From Desulfobacterales bacterium (GTDB lineage: Bacteria > Desulfobacterota > Desulfobacteria > Desulfobacterales > RPRI01): a stretch of 7,514 nucleotides of DNA. Numbering within the stretch: the first letter of the stretch is position 1; the number at the start of each line of letters is the position of its first letter. The translations under genes and the position numbers were made by a program. Under the pieces are notes generated by a model. It saw only the letters and a program-made list of their open reading frames with translations, did no database searches and had not been told where the DNA came from. Below are positions 1 to 5,928 of the stretch, piece by piece. The stretch is from positions 1 to 7,514 of the forward strand of contig JAGVOC010000247.1 of the NCBI GenBank assembly GCA_020052975.1. The letters run 5' to 3'.

Positions 1-247
1 AATCCGTCTTTGTATTCGACGTTTTGACGGGTAACCCGTTTGTTCCGGCTTTTGGTTGGATATCTTTTTTAAACAGCCAAAAAAAATACCCTCCGGTAAA
101 GTATGCTATCAATTTTTGATTCGCTCGCATTAATTGCTCGCTTTTGCCGGTGCAATCGTGAGTGTCAGCGCATAACGCGTCTGCACCAAACCATCCAGAG
201 GCGGACAGGCATCTATAAAGATTAACTGAATGGTGAAGAAGTTTCAT
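1..247 (-). CDS. Possible N-terminal part of an unrecognised protein, cut by the left window edge
   Basis: On the minus strand an open frame starts at an ATG at 247-245 and stays open for 82 codons to the left edge, so its stop lies outside the window. The frame is also open upstream of the ATG, back to a TAG near 335. It begins MKLLHHSVNLYRCLSAS. A second in-frame ATG at 130-128 starts MRANQKLIAYFTGGYFFWLF, which is hydrophobic up to a Lys-Lys pair and could be a short membrane segment or signal anchor. The second start has a GAG six bases upstream; the first has only a G-rich stretch about nine bases away. I recognise no family. A run of this length without a stop can occur by chance, and the reading could belong to a decayed repeat. 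It would be divergent from the toxin-antitoxin operon. Treat it as a candidate only. Confidence 0.28.
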   Translation of the reverse strand, partial: MKLLHHSVNLYRCLSASGWFGADALCADTHDCTGKSEQLMRANQKLIAYFTGGYFFWLFKKDIQPKAGTNGLPVKTSNTKTD

Positions 248-311
248 TTTTGTTTTGCCCCCGTGGATATGCCTCCCCAATTTTACAGACCGGATGAGCG
301 TAAGATGGCAC

Positions 312-340
312 TTGCATCTATGACTAACCTATTGTAAAAT
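312..340 (+). promoter_or_regulatory. Sigma-70-like promoter candidate for the toxin-antitoxin operon
   Basis: TTGCAT at 312-317 and TAAAAT at 335-340 are separated by 17 bp. The -10 box matches five of six consensus bases and the -35 box three of six. Transcription would start near 347, about 24 bases before the antitoxin ATG. Type II systems of this kind usually repress their own promoter through the antitoxin, but I see no clear palindromic operator overlapping these boxes. Confidence 0.4.
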
Positions 341-355
341 GAGTTCAATCTTTAT

Positions 356-364
356 GAAGAGGTG
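356..364 (+). promoter_or_regulatory. Strong ribosome binding site of the antitoxin gene
   Basis: The sequence GAAGAGGTG contains GAGG at 359-362, eight bases before the ATG at 371. It fixes the antitoxin start and is the clearest Shine-Dalgarno sequence in the window. The toxin gene lacks one of its own, which suggests translational coupling with antitoxin in excess. Confidence 0.7.
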
Positions 365-370
365 TGAATT

Positions 371-598
371 ATGAACATATCTGTGGATGAATTAGCAACA
401 AAGGCCATGGCTTTGTCTGGCGAAGCAAGGGCTCTGCTGGCCGAAAAACTTGTTGAGAGTCTTGATCAGGAATCAATTCGCGAGATTTGGTTAACCGAGG
501 CAAAAAAACGTCGCGATGAAGTGCGAAGCGGGCAAGTCAAAGCAATACCAGGCGCCGAGGCGATGCAAAGCGTCCGAAAACTTTTTGATTGCAAATGA
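371..598 (+). CDS. Antitoxin of the 'addiction module component' family (PF09720-like)
   Basis: This 75-residue protein resembles the short helical antitoxins annotated as putative addiction module component (Unstab_antitox type), usually paired with RelE/ParE toxins. The N-terminal two thirds is helical and contains the family-like stretch ALSGEARALLAEKLVESLD (residues 15-33). Next come a Trp followed by a charged helix (WLTEAKKRRDEVRSG, about residues 40-54) and the short KAIPGAEAM segment typical near the C-terminus, which in related systems lies over the toxin surface. Length is normal for the family. The start is fixed by a strong Shine-Dalgarno sequence. The stop TGA (596-598) overlaps the toxin ATG (595-597). 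By analogy it should neutralise the toxin and, with it, repress the operon. The family call rests on pattern similarity and on the neighbouring gene. Confidence 0.85.
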   Translation: MNISVDELATKAMALSGEARALLAEKLVESLDQESIREIWLTEAKKRRDEVRSGQVKAIPGAEAMQSVRKLFDCK

Positions 599-894
599 TC
601 TATTCATTCCACCCAGCGGCGCAAGCTGAATTCGCACAAGCGACACTTTATTATTTCGAGAAAAGCCCTTCACTTGCATCGGTTTTTTATACTGAAGTAG
701 AGTGCGTGATTGAAGGAATAGTTGAGAATCCATTGCTATATCGTGTGATTGATGAAGACGTGCGCCGTTGCCTAACAAAACGCTTCCCATACGCCATTCT
801 CTATACAATCGAGGATAATTACATTTTGATGCTGGCCGTCATGCACTGCAGCAGAGACCCATTGTATTGGAAACATAGGATTGCCAAGAAATAG
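595..894 (+). CDS. RelE/ParE-superfamily toxin
   Basis: The 99-residue product has the RelE/ParE fold pattern: an N-terminal strand ending in FHPAAQAEF, two long helices (about residues 8-45), a NPLLYRVIDEDVRRCLTKRFPY section corresponding to the central strands, and a last strand with AVMHCSRDPLYWKHR, the usual C-terminal signature of ParE-type toxins paired with PF09720 antitoxins. Such toxins either poison DNA gyrase (ParE) or cleave mRNA on the ribosome (RelE). The sequence alone does not settle which, although the helix-rich N-terminus and the DPLYW ending favour ParE. The ATG at 595 gives a classic ATGA overlap with the antitoxin stop and is preferred over the in-frame TTG at 589. The gene is intact and all core segments are present, so the pair is probably functional. 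Confidence 0.85.
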   Translation: MIYSFHPAAQAEFAQATLYYFEKSPSLASVFYTEVECVIEGIVENPLLYRVIDEDVRRCLTKRFPYAILYTIEDNYILMLAVMHCSRDPLYWKHRIAKK

Positions 895-953
895 GGACTC
901 TTGTTGCATCTCTGTCCGTATCATCTGTCGCCTCCATCGATGACCATAATAAA

Positions 954-1010
954 CCGGACAGATCTTGTGTTCTAAACCCGGACAGTTTACGTGCTTCTGA
1001 TAACCGGTCA
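954..1010 (+). repeat. Short spaced direct repeats of CCGGACAG
   Basis: CCGGACAG occurs at 954-961 and 978-985, 24 bp apart, each followed a few bases on by GTG within similar context. A degenerate third copy, CCGGTCA, lies at 1004-1010. The inverse motif CTGTCCG is at 912-918, and CGGACAG also occurs at 202-208 upstream of the toxin-antitoxin genes. The spacing of about two helical turns could mark protein-binding sites, or the repeated end of a decayed insertion sequence. No transposase is present. Confidence 0.4.
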
Positions 1011-1030
1011 AAATCAGTTTGAAATGACCG
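1005..1030. promoter_or_regulatory. 26-bp dyad (CGGTCA-N14-TGACCG), candidate operator
   Basis: Perfect six-base arms CGGTCA (1005-1010) and TGACCG (1025-1030) have centres 20 bp apart, about two turns of the helix on one face. The dyad lies 24-49 bases before the aminotransferase start. It overlaps TTGAAA at 1019-1024, which could act as a -35 box with TATGGT at 1042-1047 (17-bp spacer). Binding of a dimeric repressor is plausible but unproven, and the regulator is unknown. Confidence 0.3.
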
Positions 1031-1053
1031 TTCAGAAAGTATATGGTACGCAA

Positions 1054-2196
1054 ATGAAGCTCAAATCAAAACTTCCCGATACTGGCATAACCATATTTAC
1101 CATGATGACTTCACTTGCGAATAAATTTAACGCCATTAACCTTTCGCAGGGATTCCCTGATTTTGATGTTGATCCTGCATTAATTGACCTTGTCTATAAG
1201 CATATGCAAAACGGATCAAACCAGTATGCCCCCATGCAGGGTGTTTTACTGTTGAGAGAAAGAATTGCCAATAAAACCATTAAATTATACAACGCCTCAT
1301 ACGACCCGGCCTCGGAAATTACAGTTACATCGGGTGCCACAGAGGCTTTGTTTGCTGCTATCATGGCTGTAGTTAATAAAGGGGACGAAGTAATCGTTTT
1401 CGAGCCGGCTTTTGATTCATATGTCCCTGCAATAAATTTGAGCGGCGGCCGGCCAATATTCATCAAGCTGAAACCCCCTTCCTATACAATAGACTGGGAA
1501 GAAGTAAAAAATGCCTTATCGGCCAGAACAAGGCTTATTATTCTCAACTCGCCCCACAATCCGACAGGCTCAGTTCTTTTACCCGGTGATATTTTTCAGC
1601 TTATAGAAATTGTGACAGATACGGAAATTCTTATTATAAGCGATGAGGTGTATGAACATATTATCTTTGACGGCCTCGTTCATGAAAGCCTGTCAAGGTA
1701 TCCGGAGCTCGCATCCAGGAGCTTTGTCATAAGCTCTTTCGGCAAAACGTATCATACGACTGGCTGGAAAATAGGATACTGCCTTGCCCCGAAACAACTT
1801 TCTGAAGAATTTCAGAAAGTCCACCAATTCTTAACCTTCTCAACCAACACGCCTGTCCAGCATGCATACGCCGAATTTCTACAAAATGAAAATGCGTATC
1901 TTGATCTGGGCGGATTTTACCAGAAAAAAAGGGATAAATTTATATCCCTGCTGAAAAACTCACGTTTCAAACCGGTTCCGTGCAGGGGGACATATTTTCA
2001 AATGCTTGACTATTCATCCATATCGGATGAACCGGATACCCTCTTTGCAAAGCGTATTGCGGTTGAACACGGTGTTGCATCAATCCCTCCGTCCGTATTT
2101 TATCACATGAATGACGACCACAAGACTCTTCGTTTCTGTTTTGCGAAAAAAGACGAAACGCTCGAAAAGGCAGCGGAAAAATTATGCGGGATTTAA
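1054..2196 (+). CDS. ybdL: YbdL-type PLP-dependent aminotransferase (methionine/glutamine-type)
   Basis: This fold-type I aminotransferase of 380 residues is close in length and sequence pattern to E. coli YbdL (386 residues), which transfers an amino group between methionine, other large neutral amino acids or glutamine and 2-oxo acids such as 4-methylthio-2-oxobutyrate. The N-terminus SKLPDTGITIFTMM and NLSQGFPDFD match the YbdL pattern. SGATEALFAAI forms the phosphate-binding region. NSPHNPTG contains N165 and N169, SDEVYEH contains D197 and Y200 for PLP, and SSFGKTYHTTGWKIGYC carries the Schiff-base lysine K231. RFCFAKK near the end supplies R360 for the substrate carboxylate. The frame opens upstream at a GTG at 991, but homology starts at the ATG at 1054. 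No good Shine-Dalgarno sequence precedes it. The gene overlaps the next one by 13 bp and leads a four-gene operon. The protein is cytoplasmic. Confidence 0.93.
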   Translation: MKLKSKLPDTGITIFTMMTSLANKFNAINLSQGFPDFDVDPALIDLVYKHMQNGSNQYAPMQGVLLLRERIANKTIKLYNASYDPASEITVTSGATEALFAAIMAVVNKGDEVIVFEPAFDSYVPAINLSGGRPIFIKLKPPSYTIDWEEVKNALSARTRLIILNSPHNPTGSVLLPGDIFQLIEIVTDTEILIISDEVYEHIIFDGLVHESLSRYPELASRSFVISSFGKTYHTTGWKIGYCLAPKQLSEEFQKVHQFLTFSTNTPVQHAYAEFLQNENAYLDLGGFYQKKRDKFISLLKNSRFKPVPCRGTYFQMLDYSSISDEPDTLFAKRIAVEHGVASIPPSVFYHMNDDHKTLRFCFAKKDETLEKAAEKLCGI

Positions 2197-2963
2197 AGAT
2201 TACACTTATACAGACTTCCCTTTTCTGGGAGAATATCGAATCGAATCTCTCATCATTTGATGCGATGATAGACGACATCAGGGAAGAAACGAATCTTATC
2301 GTTCTTCCTGAAATGTTTACTACCGGATTCAGTATGAATGCGGAAAAGCTGGCTCAGGAGATGGACGGTAAAGCGGCGGGATGGCTGAGAGAAAAATCCC
2401 GCAGCAGACAGACCGATATAACAGGCAGCATGATCATCACGGAGAACGGGAAATATTTCAACCGCCTCTTATGGGCAAAGCCGGACGGAACCCTTTTCCA
2501 TTATGATAAAAGGCACCTTTTCAGGATGACCGGAGAAGAGAAGATTTACAGCGGGGGAGAAAAAAATATTACTGTTGAATTGAAGGGCTGGAGAATCAGG
2601 CCGTTTATCTGCTACGATTTAAGATTCCCATGCTGGACAAGGAATTTCAATAACTGCTATGATGTTGCCGTATTTATTGCAAGCTGGCCTGAAAAGCGCT
2701 CTTACCACTGGAAAACCCTTCTTACTGCCAGGGCTGTTGAAAACCAGTGTTACGTTATAGGAGTAAACCGGATAGGAGAAGACGGAAACGGCTTCCGACA
2801 CAGCGGGGATTCGTCGGTTATCGATTTTGCCGGCAGGATTCTCTTTCAAAGGCAAAACGAAGAGGCTGTTTTCTCCGTTTCTCTCTCATATTCCGCTCTG
2901 GACGAATACCGGAAGTCTTTTCCGGCCTGGATGGATGCCGACTATGATGAATATACCTCTTAA
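2184..2963 (+). CDS. yafV: YafV-type omega-amidase (nitrilase superfamily)
   Basis: This 259-residue carbon-nitrogen hydrolase has the catalytic triad visible: E43 in VLPEMFTTGF, K109 in YDKRHLFRM, and nucleophile C143 in ICYDLRFPCW. The segments SWPEKRSYHWKTLLTARAVEN and GVNRIGEDGNG, and the ending FPAWMDADYDEY, are typical of YafV rather than of nitrilases or other Nit proteins. YafV-type enzymes hydrolyse 2-oxoglutaramate (and 2-oxosuccinamate) to the 2-oxo acid and ammonia. Length is normal. The ATG at 2184 lies inside the end of the aminotransferase gene (13-bp overlap), so the two are translationally coupled. The pairing fits directly: if the upstream enzyme uses glutamine as amino donor, it releases the substrate of this enzyme. 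The protein is expected to be cytoplasmic. Confidence 0.93.
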   Translation: MRDLKITLIQTSLFWENIESNLSSFDAMIDDIREETNLIVLPEMFTTGFSMNAEKLAQEMDGKAAGWLREKSRSRQTDITGSMIITENGKYFNRLLWAKPDGTLFHYDKRHLFRMTGEEKIYSGGEKNITVELKGWRIRPFICYDLRFPCWTRNFNNCYDVAVFIASWPEKRSYHWKTLLTARAVENQCYVIGVNRIGEDGNGFRHSGDSSVIDFAGRILFQRQNEEAVFSVSLSYSALDEYRKSFPAWMDADYDEYTS

Positions 2964-2976
2964 CAGGGCGACCGTC

Positions 2977-3882
2977 ATGGAATTTTCCAGCGATTCAGCC
3001 ACTGGACCCGCCGGAGGATTTATTGTTTCATCAGGCGCAAAAATTCATTACCTCGACTGGCAGGGCAGCGGAAAAGAAGCGCATTTTCTTCATGCCAACG
3101 GCTTTTGTTCAGGCACATACGCCCCCTTGTTAAAATTCCTTGCAGGAGATCTTCGTATTATTGCAAGCGATATCCGCGGGCACGGCGATTCCGATTCTCT
3201 CGGCATTGAACGAATAAGCCACTGGGACATATTCGTCGATGATTTAAAGAATGTTGTGGAACAAACCATGTCCCCGCCGGTAATCGGTATTGGCCATTCG
3301 CTGGGAGCTGTAACCACATACCTTGCCGCTGCGAAACATCCTCATCTTTTTTCAAAAATTATTCTGATTGAACCTGTGATACTCCCCAGAAGAATACTAT
3401 GGCTCATCTTTCTGATGAAACTGTTTGGTATTGCCGGACTGATCCCCCACGCGAGAATTGCGCGAAAAAGGAAAAAGATATTTGAGAACAAAGACGCGGC
3501 CTTCATGCGTTTTGCATCGGGTAGAGGCGCTTTCAAGACATGGTCAAAGGATTTTATTGATGCATATCTTGAATGCGGTATACTTGAAAAAGACGATGAA
3601 AATGCGGTTTTAAAGTGTAATCCGGAGACTGAAGCGCAGATTTTTGAATCAGTTCCGCTTGACGTGTGGAAATACGCCGGGAAGATAAAATGCCCTGTTC
3701 TTGCAATCCGCGGCAAACACTCCGATTCTTTTTATGCCGACGCTGCTTCAGATCTTAAGAAATATATCCCGGCTTACGAACTTGAAACGGTTCCAAACGC
3801 GGGCCATTTTGTACCCATGGAAAAACCGGTTGAGTGCGCAAAGATAATAATTCACTTTGCCAACCGGCTAACTGCTTTCTGA
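2977..3882 (+). CDS. Alpha/beta-hydrolase of unknown substrate
   Basis: This 301-residue alpha/beta-hydrolase-fold protein shows the usual landmarks: HFLHANGFCSGTY after the third strand (oxyanion-hole region), SDIRGHGDS, the nucleophile elbow GIGHSLGAV with S108, VLAIRGKHSD with the likely acid D250, and NAGHFVPMEKP with catalytic H277. Residues about 135-215 form a basic, helical cap domain (RKRKKIFENK), which normally sets substrate specificity. There is no signal peptide, so it is probably cytoplasmic. I chose the ATG at 2977 because AGGG lies eight bases upstream and the gene then starts 13 bp after the previous stop. ATGs at 2944 and 2947, overlapping that gene, are real alternatives. 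The further upstream part of the frame lies inside the omega-amidase gene and does not look coding. Its place in the operon suggests a linked metabolic job, but the substrate cannot be named. Confidence 0.87.
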   Translation: MEFSSDSATGPAGGFIVSSGAKIHYLDWQGSGKEAHFLHANGFCSGTYAPLLKFLAGDLRIIASDIRGHGDSDSLGIERISHWDIFVDDLKNVVEQTMSPPVIGIGHSLGAVTTYLAAAKHPHLFSKIILIEPVILPRRILWLIFLMKLFGIAGLIPHARIARKRKKIFENKDAAFMRFASGRGAFKTWSKDFIDAYLECGILEKDDENAVLKCNPETEAQIFESVPLDVWKYAGKIKCPVLAIRGKHSDSFYADAASDLKKYIPAYELETVPNAGHFVPMEKPVECAKIIIHFANRLTAF

Positions 3883-3905
3883 TTTAATTATACCCGATAA
3901 ATAAT

Positions 3906-5003
3906 ATGCATATTCACAAGACAGATACCGATGCCATAAAAAAAGAGCTTGAAATGCGAATTCTTCATGGCCTAGCCTGCGAATGGGAGGCCGCTCTTCT
4001 TATACTTGACTTGAAATACCGCGGATTAATGCAAATGCCGATATTCAGCCTGAAACCCATGTCGCGAAGGCTTGGATACTGGTCAAACACAAAAAAGGAA
4101 ATCTGCATAAACCGTGAATATGCTTTATCGCGCAACTGGGATTCTGTAAGGCGAATATTGCTTCACGAAATGGCTCATCAGTTTGCCGAACAGGTTTTCG
4201 GCGCTCAAACCGAAACTCCTCACGGCCCTGTGTTCCGGAAGGCCTGTTATCTTTTAAGGGCCGATTACAGGGCATCTGAAGAATACATACCCGATGAAGG
4301 CAACTCCAGTATAATGGGGCGTATAAAGAAGCTTTTTGCCCTTGCGGAAAGCAGTAACCAGAACGAAGCCGAATCTGCCATGAGAAAAGCCCATGAACTG
4401 GTGGCAAAATACAATATAGACATCCTTGCACGAAACACCAACCGTAATTTCATAAGCGTATTCGCAGGAACTCCAGGCCTCAGGCATCCCCGCGAAGAAT
4501 ATTTTCTTGCCCAGCTTCTGAGGGATTATTATTTTGTTTGGACCATCTGGGTTCCCGCATACGTAATCGAAAAACAAAAGATGGGGCGTGTTCTTGAATT
4601 GAGCGGAACTCCCGATAACATATCGATAGCCTCTTATGTCTATGATTTTATCAGGCGCTACATTGAAAACCGCTGGGTCGAATACAACAGTCTCAACATG
4701 CTGAACCGTTACCAGAAGACCGATTTTGCATCGGGCATAATAAAGGGTTTTGCCTCAAAATTAAAATCCACCAGCAAAATTAAGTCCCATCCAGGAAGTG
4801 CGCTGATAAAAGTTGACGACCCCCTGCTGAAAGAATATGCGCAACACAGGTATCCGCGGACTATATCGATTTCACGAAAAGGTTCAAGCTGCCATGCAAA
4901 CATTCTTCAGGACGGAATAAATATTGGAAAGGAACTTGTGATCTCAAAAGGCATTACAAAATCGGGCGGCAGCAAGAGATTTCTTCTGGAATGCGGCGGG
5001 TAA
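3906..5003 (+). CDS. SprT-like zinc metallopeptidase domain fused to a DUF2786 region
   Basis: The 365-residue protein has two recognisable parts. Residues about 10-125 look like a SprT-like domain: GYWSNTKKEICINREYAL, then HEMAHQF with zinc ligands H87 and H91 and catalytic E88, then TPHGPVFRKAC, where H106 sits as the third zinc ligand in the HGxxF motif. Residues 136-172 match the DUF2786 pattern (IMGRIKKLFALAESSNQNEA followed by AMRKAHELVAKYNID). Residues about 180-290 resemble the conserved domain that normally follows DUF2786, including ELSGTPDNISIASYVYDFI and FASGIIKGFASKLK. SprT domains occur in DNA-repair proteases such as Spartan and in uncharacterised bacterial proteins; DUF2786 has no established function. 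The active-site residues are intact. The gene starts 23 bp after the hydrolase gene and probably shares its transcript. A second ATG at 3954, with AAGAG six bases upstream, is an alternative start. Confidence 0.85.
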   Translation: MHIHKTDTDAIKKELEMRILHGLACEWEAALLILDLKYRGLMQMPIFSLKPMSRRLGYWSNTKKEICINREYALSRNWDSVRRILLHEMAHQFAEQVFGAQTETPHGPVFRKACYLLRADYRASEEYIPDEGNSSIMGRIKKLFALAESSNQNEAESAMRKAHELVAKYNIDILARNTNRNFISVFAGTPGLRHPREEYFLAQLLRDYYFVWTIWVPAYVIEKQKMGRVLELSGTPDNISIASYVYDFIRRYIENRWVEYNSLNMLNRYQKTDFASGIIKGFASKLKSTSKIKSHPGSALIKVDDPLLKEYAQHRYPRTISISRKGSSCHANILQDGINIGKELVISKGITKSGGSKRFLLECGG

Positions 5004-5050
5004 CAAAGCAAAAACTGCCCCTTAAAAATGCTGTCTAACATTAGATGAAC

Positions 5051-5217
5051 TCATAATTGATGAACTTGTAAAAAGTCAAAATTCAGACGGCAAAGAAAAA
5101 AGCTCATTATGCAAGGCGCACGAATCTTGAGGAATGAAGCGTACTTTATGGTACGCTGCAATGACGAAAGATGAAGTGCAACACAGCAGAATGACTTTTT
5201 ACGAAGCCGTCATAATT
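5051..5217. repeat. MITE-like hairpin element with flanking 8-bp direct repeat
   Basis: The ends are inverted repeats: AACTTGTAAAAAGTCA near 5063-5078 against TGACTTTTTACGAAG at 5192-5206, sharing an exact GTAAAAAGTCA core. In the middle a perfect 7-bp stem, AGCGTAC (5138-5144) and GTACGCT (5151-5157), closes a six-base loop. Between these, TCATTATGC and GCAGAATGA also pair, so most of the 150-bp unit folds on itself apart from about 26 extra bases in the left arm. TCATAATT occurs exactly at both edges (5051-5058 and 5210-5217) and looks like a target-site duplication. The element is non-coding and would have to be moved by a transposase supplied elsewhere. The right copy of the duplication contains the ispD stop codon. 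It may also act as a bidirectional transcription end between convergent genes. Confidence 0.65.
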
Positions 5218-5899
5218 TACCGGATCCAAGTATCGACCTTGCAATTGCAAGGTCCTCCGGAGTGGTAATTTTGATGTTATTTATGCTTCCATTTATGACC
5301 TTTACCTTCTCGCCCAGTCTTTCCACGAGAGATGCGTCATCAGTCCCTGTAAAGCCATCTTTTCTTGCACAATCATGGGCCTTTTTTATAAGAGCGTAAT
5401 TAAAAGCCTGGGGTGTCTGGGCAAGCCATACGGCATCCCTTTTCATGGTCTTTTCAATATATCCCGAGTCGTTTACAAGCTTTAAAGTGTCGGAGGCAGG
5501 CAAACCGAGAATACAGGCTCCATGCAAGACAGCCTGCTTTATGCATTCTTCTATTTGATCCGGGCTGACAAATGGGCGGACTCCGTCATGTATTACAACC
5601 GTACTCTCTTTATCATCCACCGCCAGAAGGCCGTTATACACTGAATCCTGGCGCTCTGAACCGCCTGCAATAATATCGGTTTTTTTCTGAATTTTAAGCG
5701 GATTGATTATTTCATCGATGCAAAACCGGAAGTCATCAGGAGGAATAACAAGGACAATGCGGTCAACTGTTCTGCATGAATCAAAGACTTTAAGCGTCCT
5801 GTGCAGAACGGGGCAGCCGTCAATCTCCAGATACTGCTTGCGTACTGCCCCTTTCATTCTTATGCCTTTTCCGGCGGCTACAATTATTGCATAGACCAT
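5210..5899 (-). CDS. ispD: 2-C-methyl-D-erythritol 4-phosphate cytidylyltransferase
   Basis: IspD catalyses the third step of the non-mevalonate (MEP) pathway, joining 2-C-methylerythritol 4-phosphate and CTP to give CDP-methylerythritol and pyrophosphate. The 229-residue length is typical of stand-alone IspD, with no IspF fusion. Visible motifs are AAGKGIRM (residues 8-15, nucleotide phosphate loop), K21 in RKQYL, GGSERQDSVYNGL (79-91, cytosine binding), HDGVRPF (104-110, with metal-binding D105 and R108), R154 and TPQAF, TGTDDASLVE (184-193), and NIKITTPEDL with K209. All expected catalytic residues are present. The ATG at 5899 has no obvious Shine-Dalgarno sequence, but homology begins there. 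The gene follows the HPr-domain gene by 29 bp and is probably co-transcribed with it. Its TGA stop lies in the presumed target-site duplication of the repeat downstream. The enzyme is cytoplasmic. Confidence 0.96.
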   Translation of the reverse strand: MVYAIIVAAGKGIRMKGAVRKQYLEIDGCPVLHRTLKVFDSCRTVDRIVLVIPPDDFRFCIDEIINPLKIQKKTDIIAGGSERQDSVYNGLLAVDDKESTVVIHDGVRPFVSPDQIEECIKQAVLHGACILGLPASDTLKLVNDSGYIEKTMKRDAVWLAQTPQAFNYALIKKAHDCARKDGFTGTDDASLVERLGEKVKVINGSINNIKITTPEDLAIARSILGSGKL

Positions 5900-5928
5900 A
5901 TAATATAATAAAATGCGATATAATTATA

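Larger units (their letters stand above)
248..370. other. Intergenic region upstream of the toxin-antitoxin operon
   Basis: No gene is supported here. If the minus-strand frame starting at 247 is not real, the non-coding stretch is 1-370. It holds the promoter candidate and ribosome binding site listed separately. The rest contains no tRNA, insertion-sequence end or riboswitch that I can recognise. Confidence 0.5.

Noticed and set aside
27..39. Palindrome ACGGGT-A-ACCCGT
   Set aside because: It is short, isolated and not near a promoter; there is too little to call an operator.
53..90. Hairpin TTTTGGTTG/CAGCCAAAA as a terminator
   Set aside because: On the plus strand the stem is followed by A residues and not T; on the minus strand the T-run precedes the stem, so neither strand gives an intrinsic terminator.
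3..119. Plus-strand frame open from the left edge to a TGA at 117-119
   Set aside because: Thirty-eight codons without a recognisable sequence can occur by chance, and the opposite strand offers a longer frame.
589..594. TTG start for the toxin
   Set aside because: The ATG two codons later gives the usual ATGA overlap with the antitoxin stop; neither start has its own Shine-Dalgarno sequence.
312..911. TTGCATCT at 312-319 and again at 904-911, as a possible duplication flanking the toxin-antitoxin genes
   Set aside because: TTGCATC also occurs inside the toxin gene near 673, and similarity does not extend beyond eight bases, so it is probably chance.
991..1053. GTG start at 991 for the aminotransferase
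   Set aside because: The extra 21 residues have no counterpart in YbdL-type enzymes, there is no ribosome binding site, and the segment runs across the dyad and the degenerate third copy of the repeat.
2827..2976. Upstream extension of the alpha/beta-hydrolase frame from an ATG at 2827
   Set aside because: It would overlap the omega-amidase gene by 137 bases, and its translation there does not resemble a hydrolase N-terminus. ATG 2977 (or 2944/2947) fits operon spacing better.
4045..4577. Several minus-strand frames across the SprT-DUF2786 gene, and similar frames opposite other genes
   Set aside because: They are shadows of well-supported coding sequence on the other strand, with no ribosome binding sites or recognisable products.
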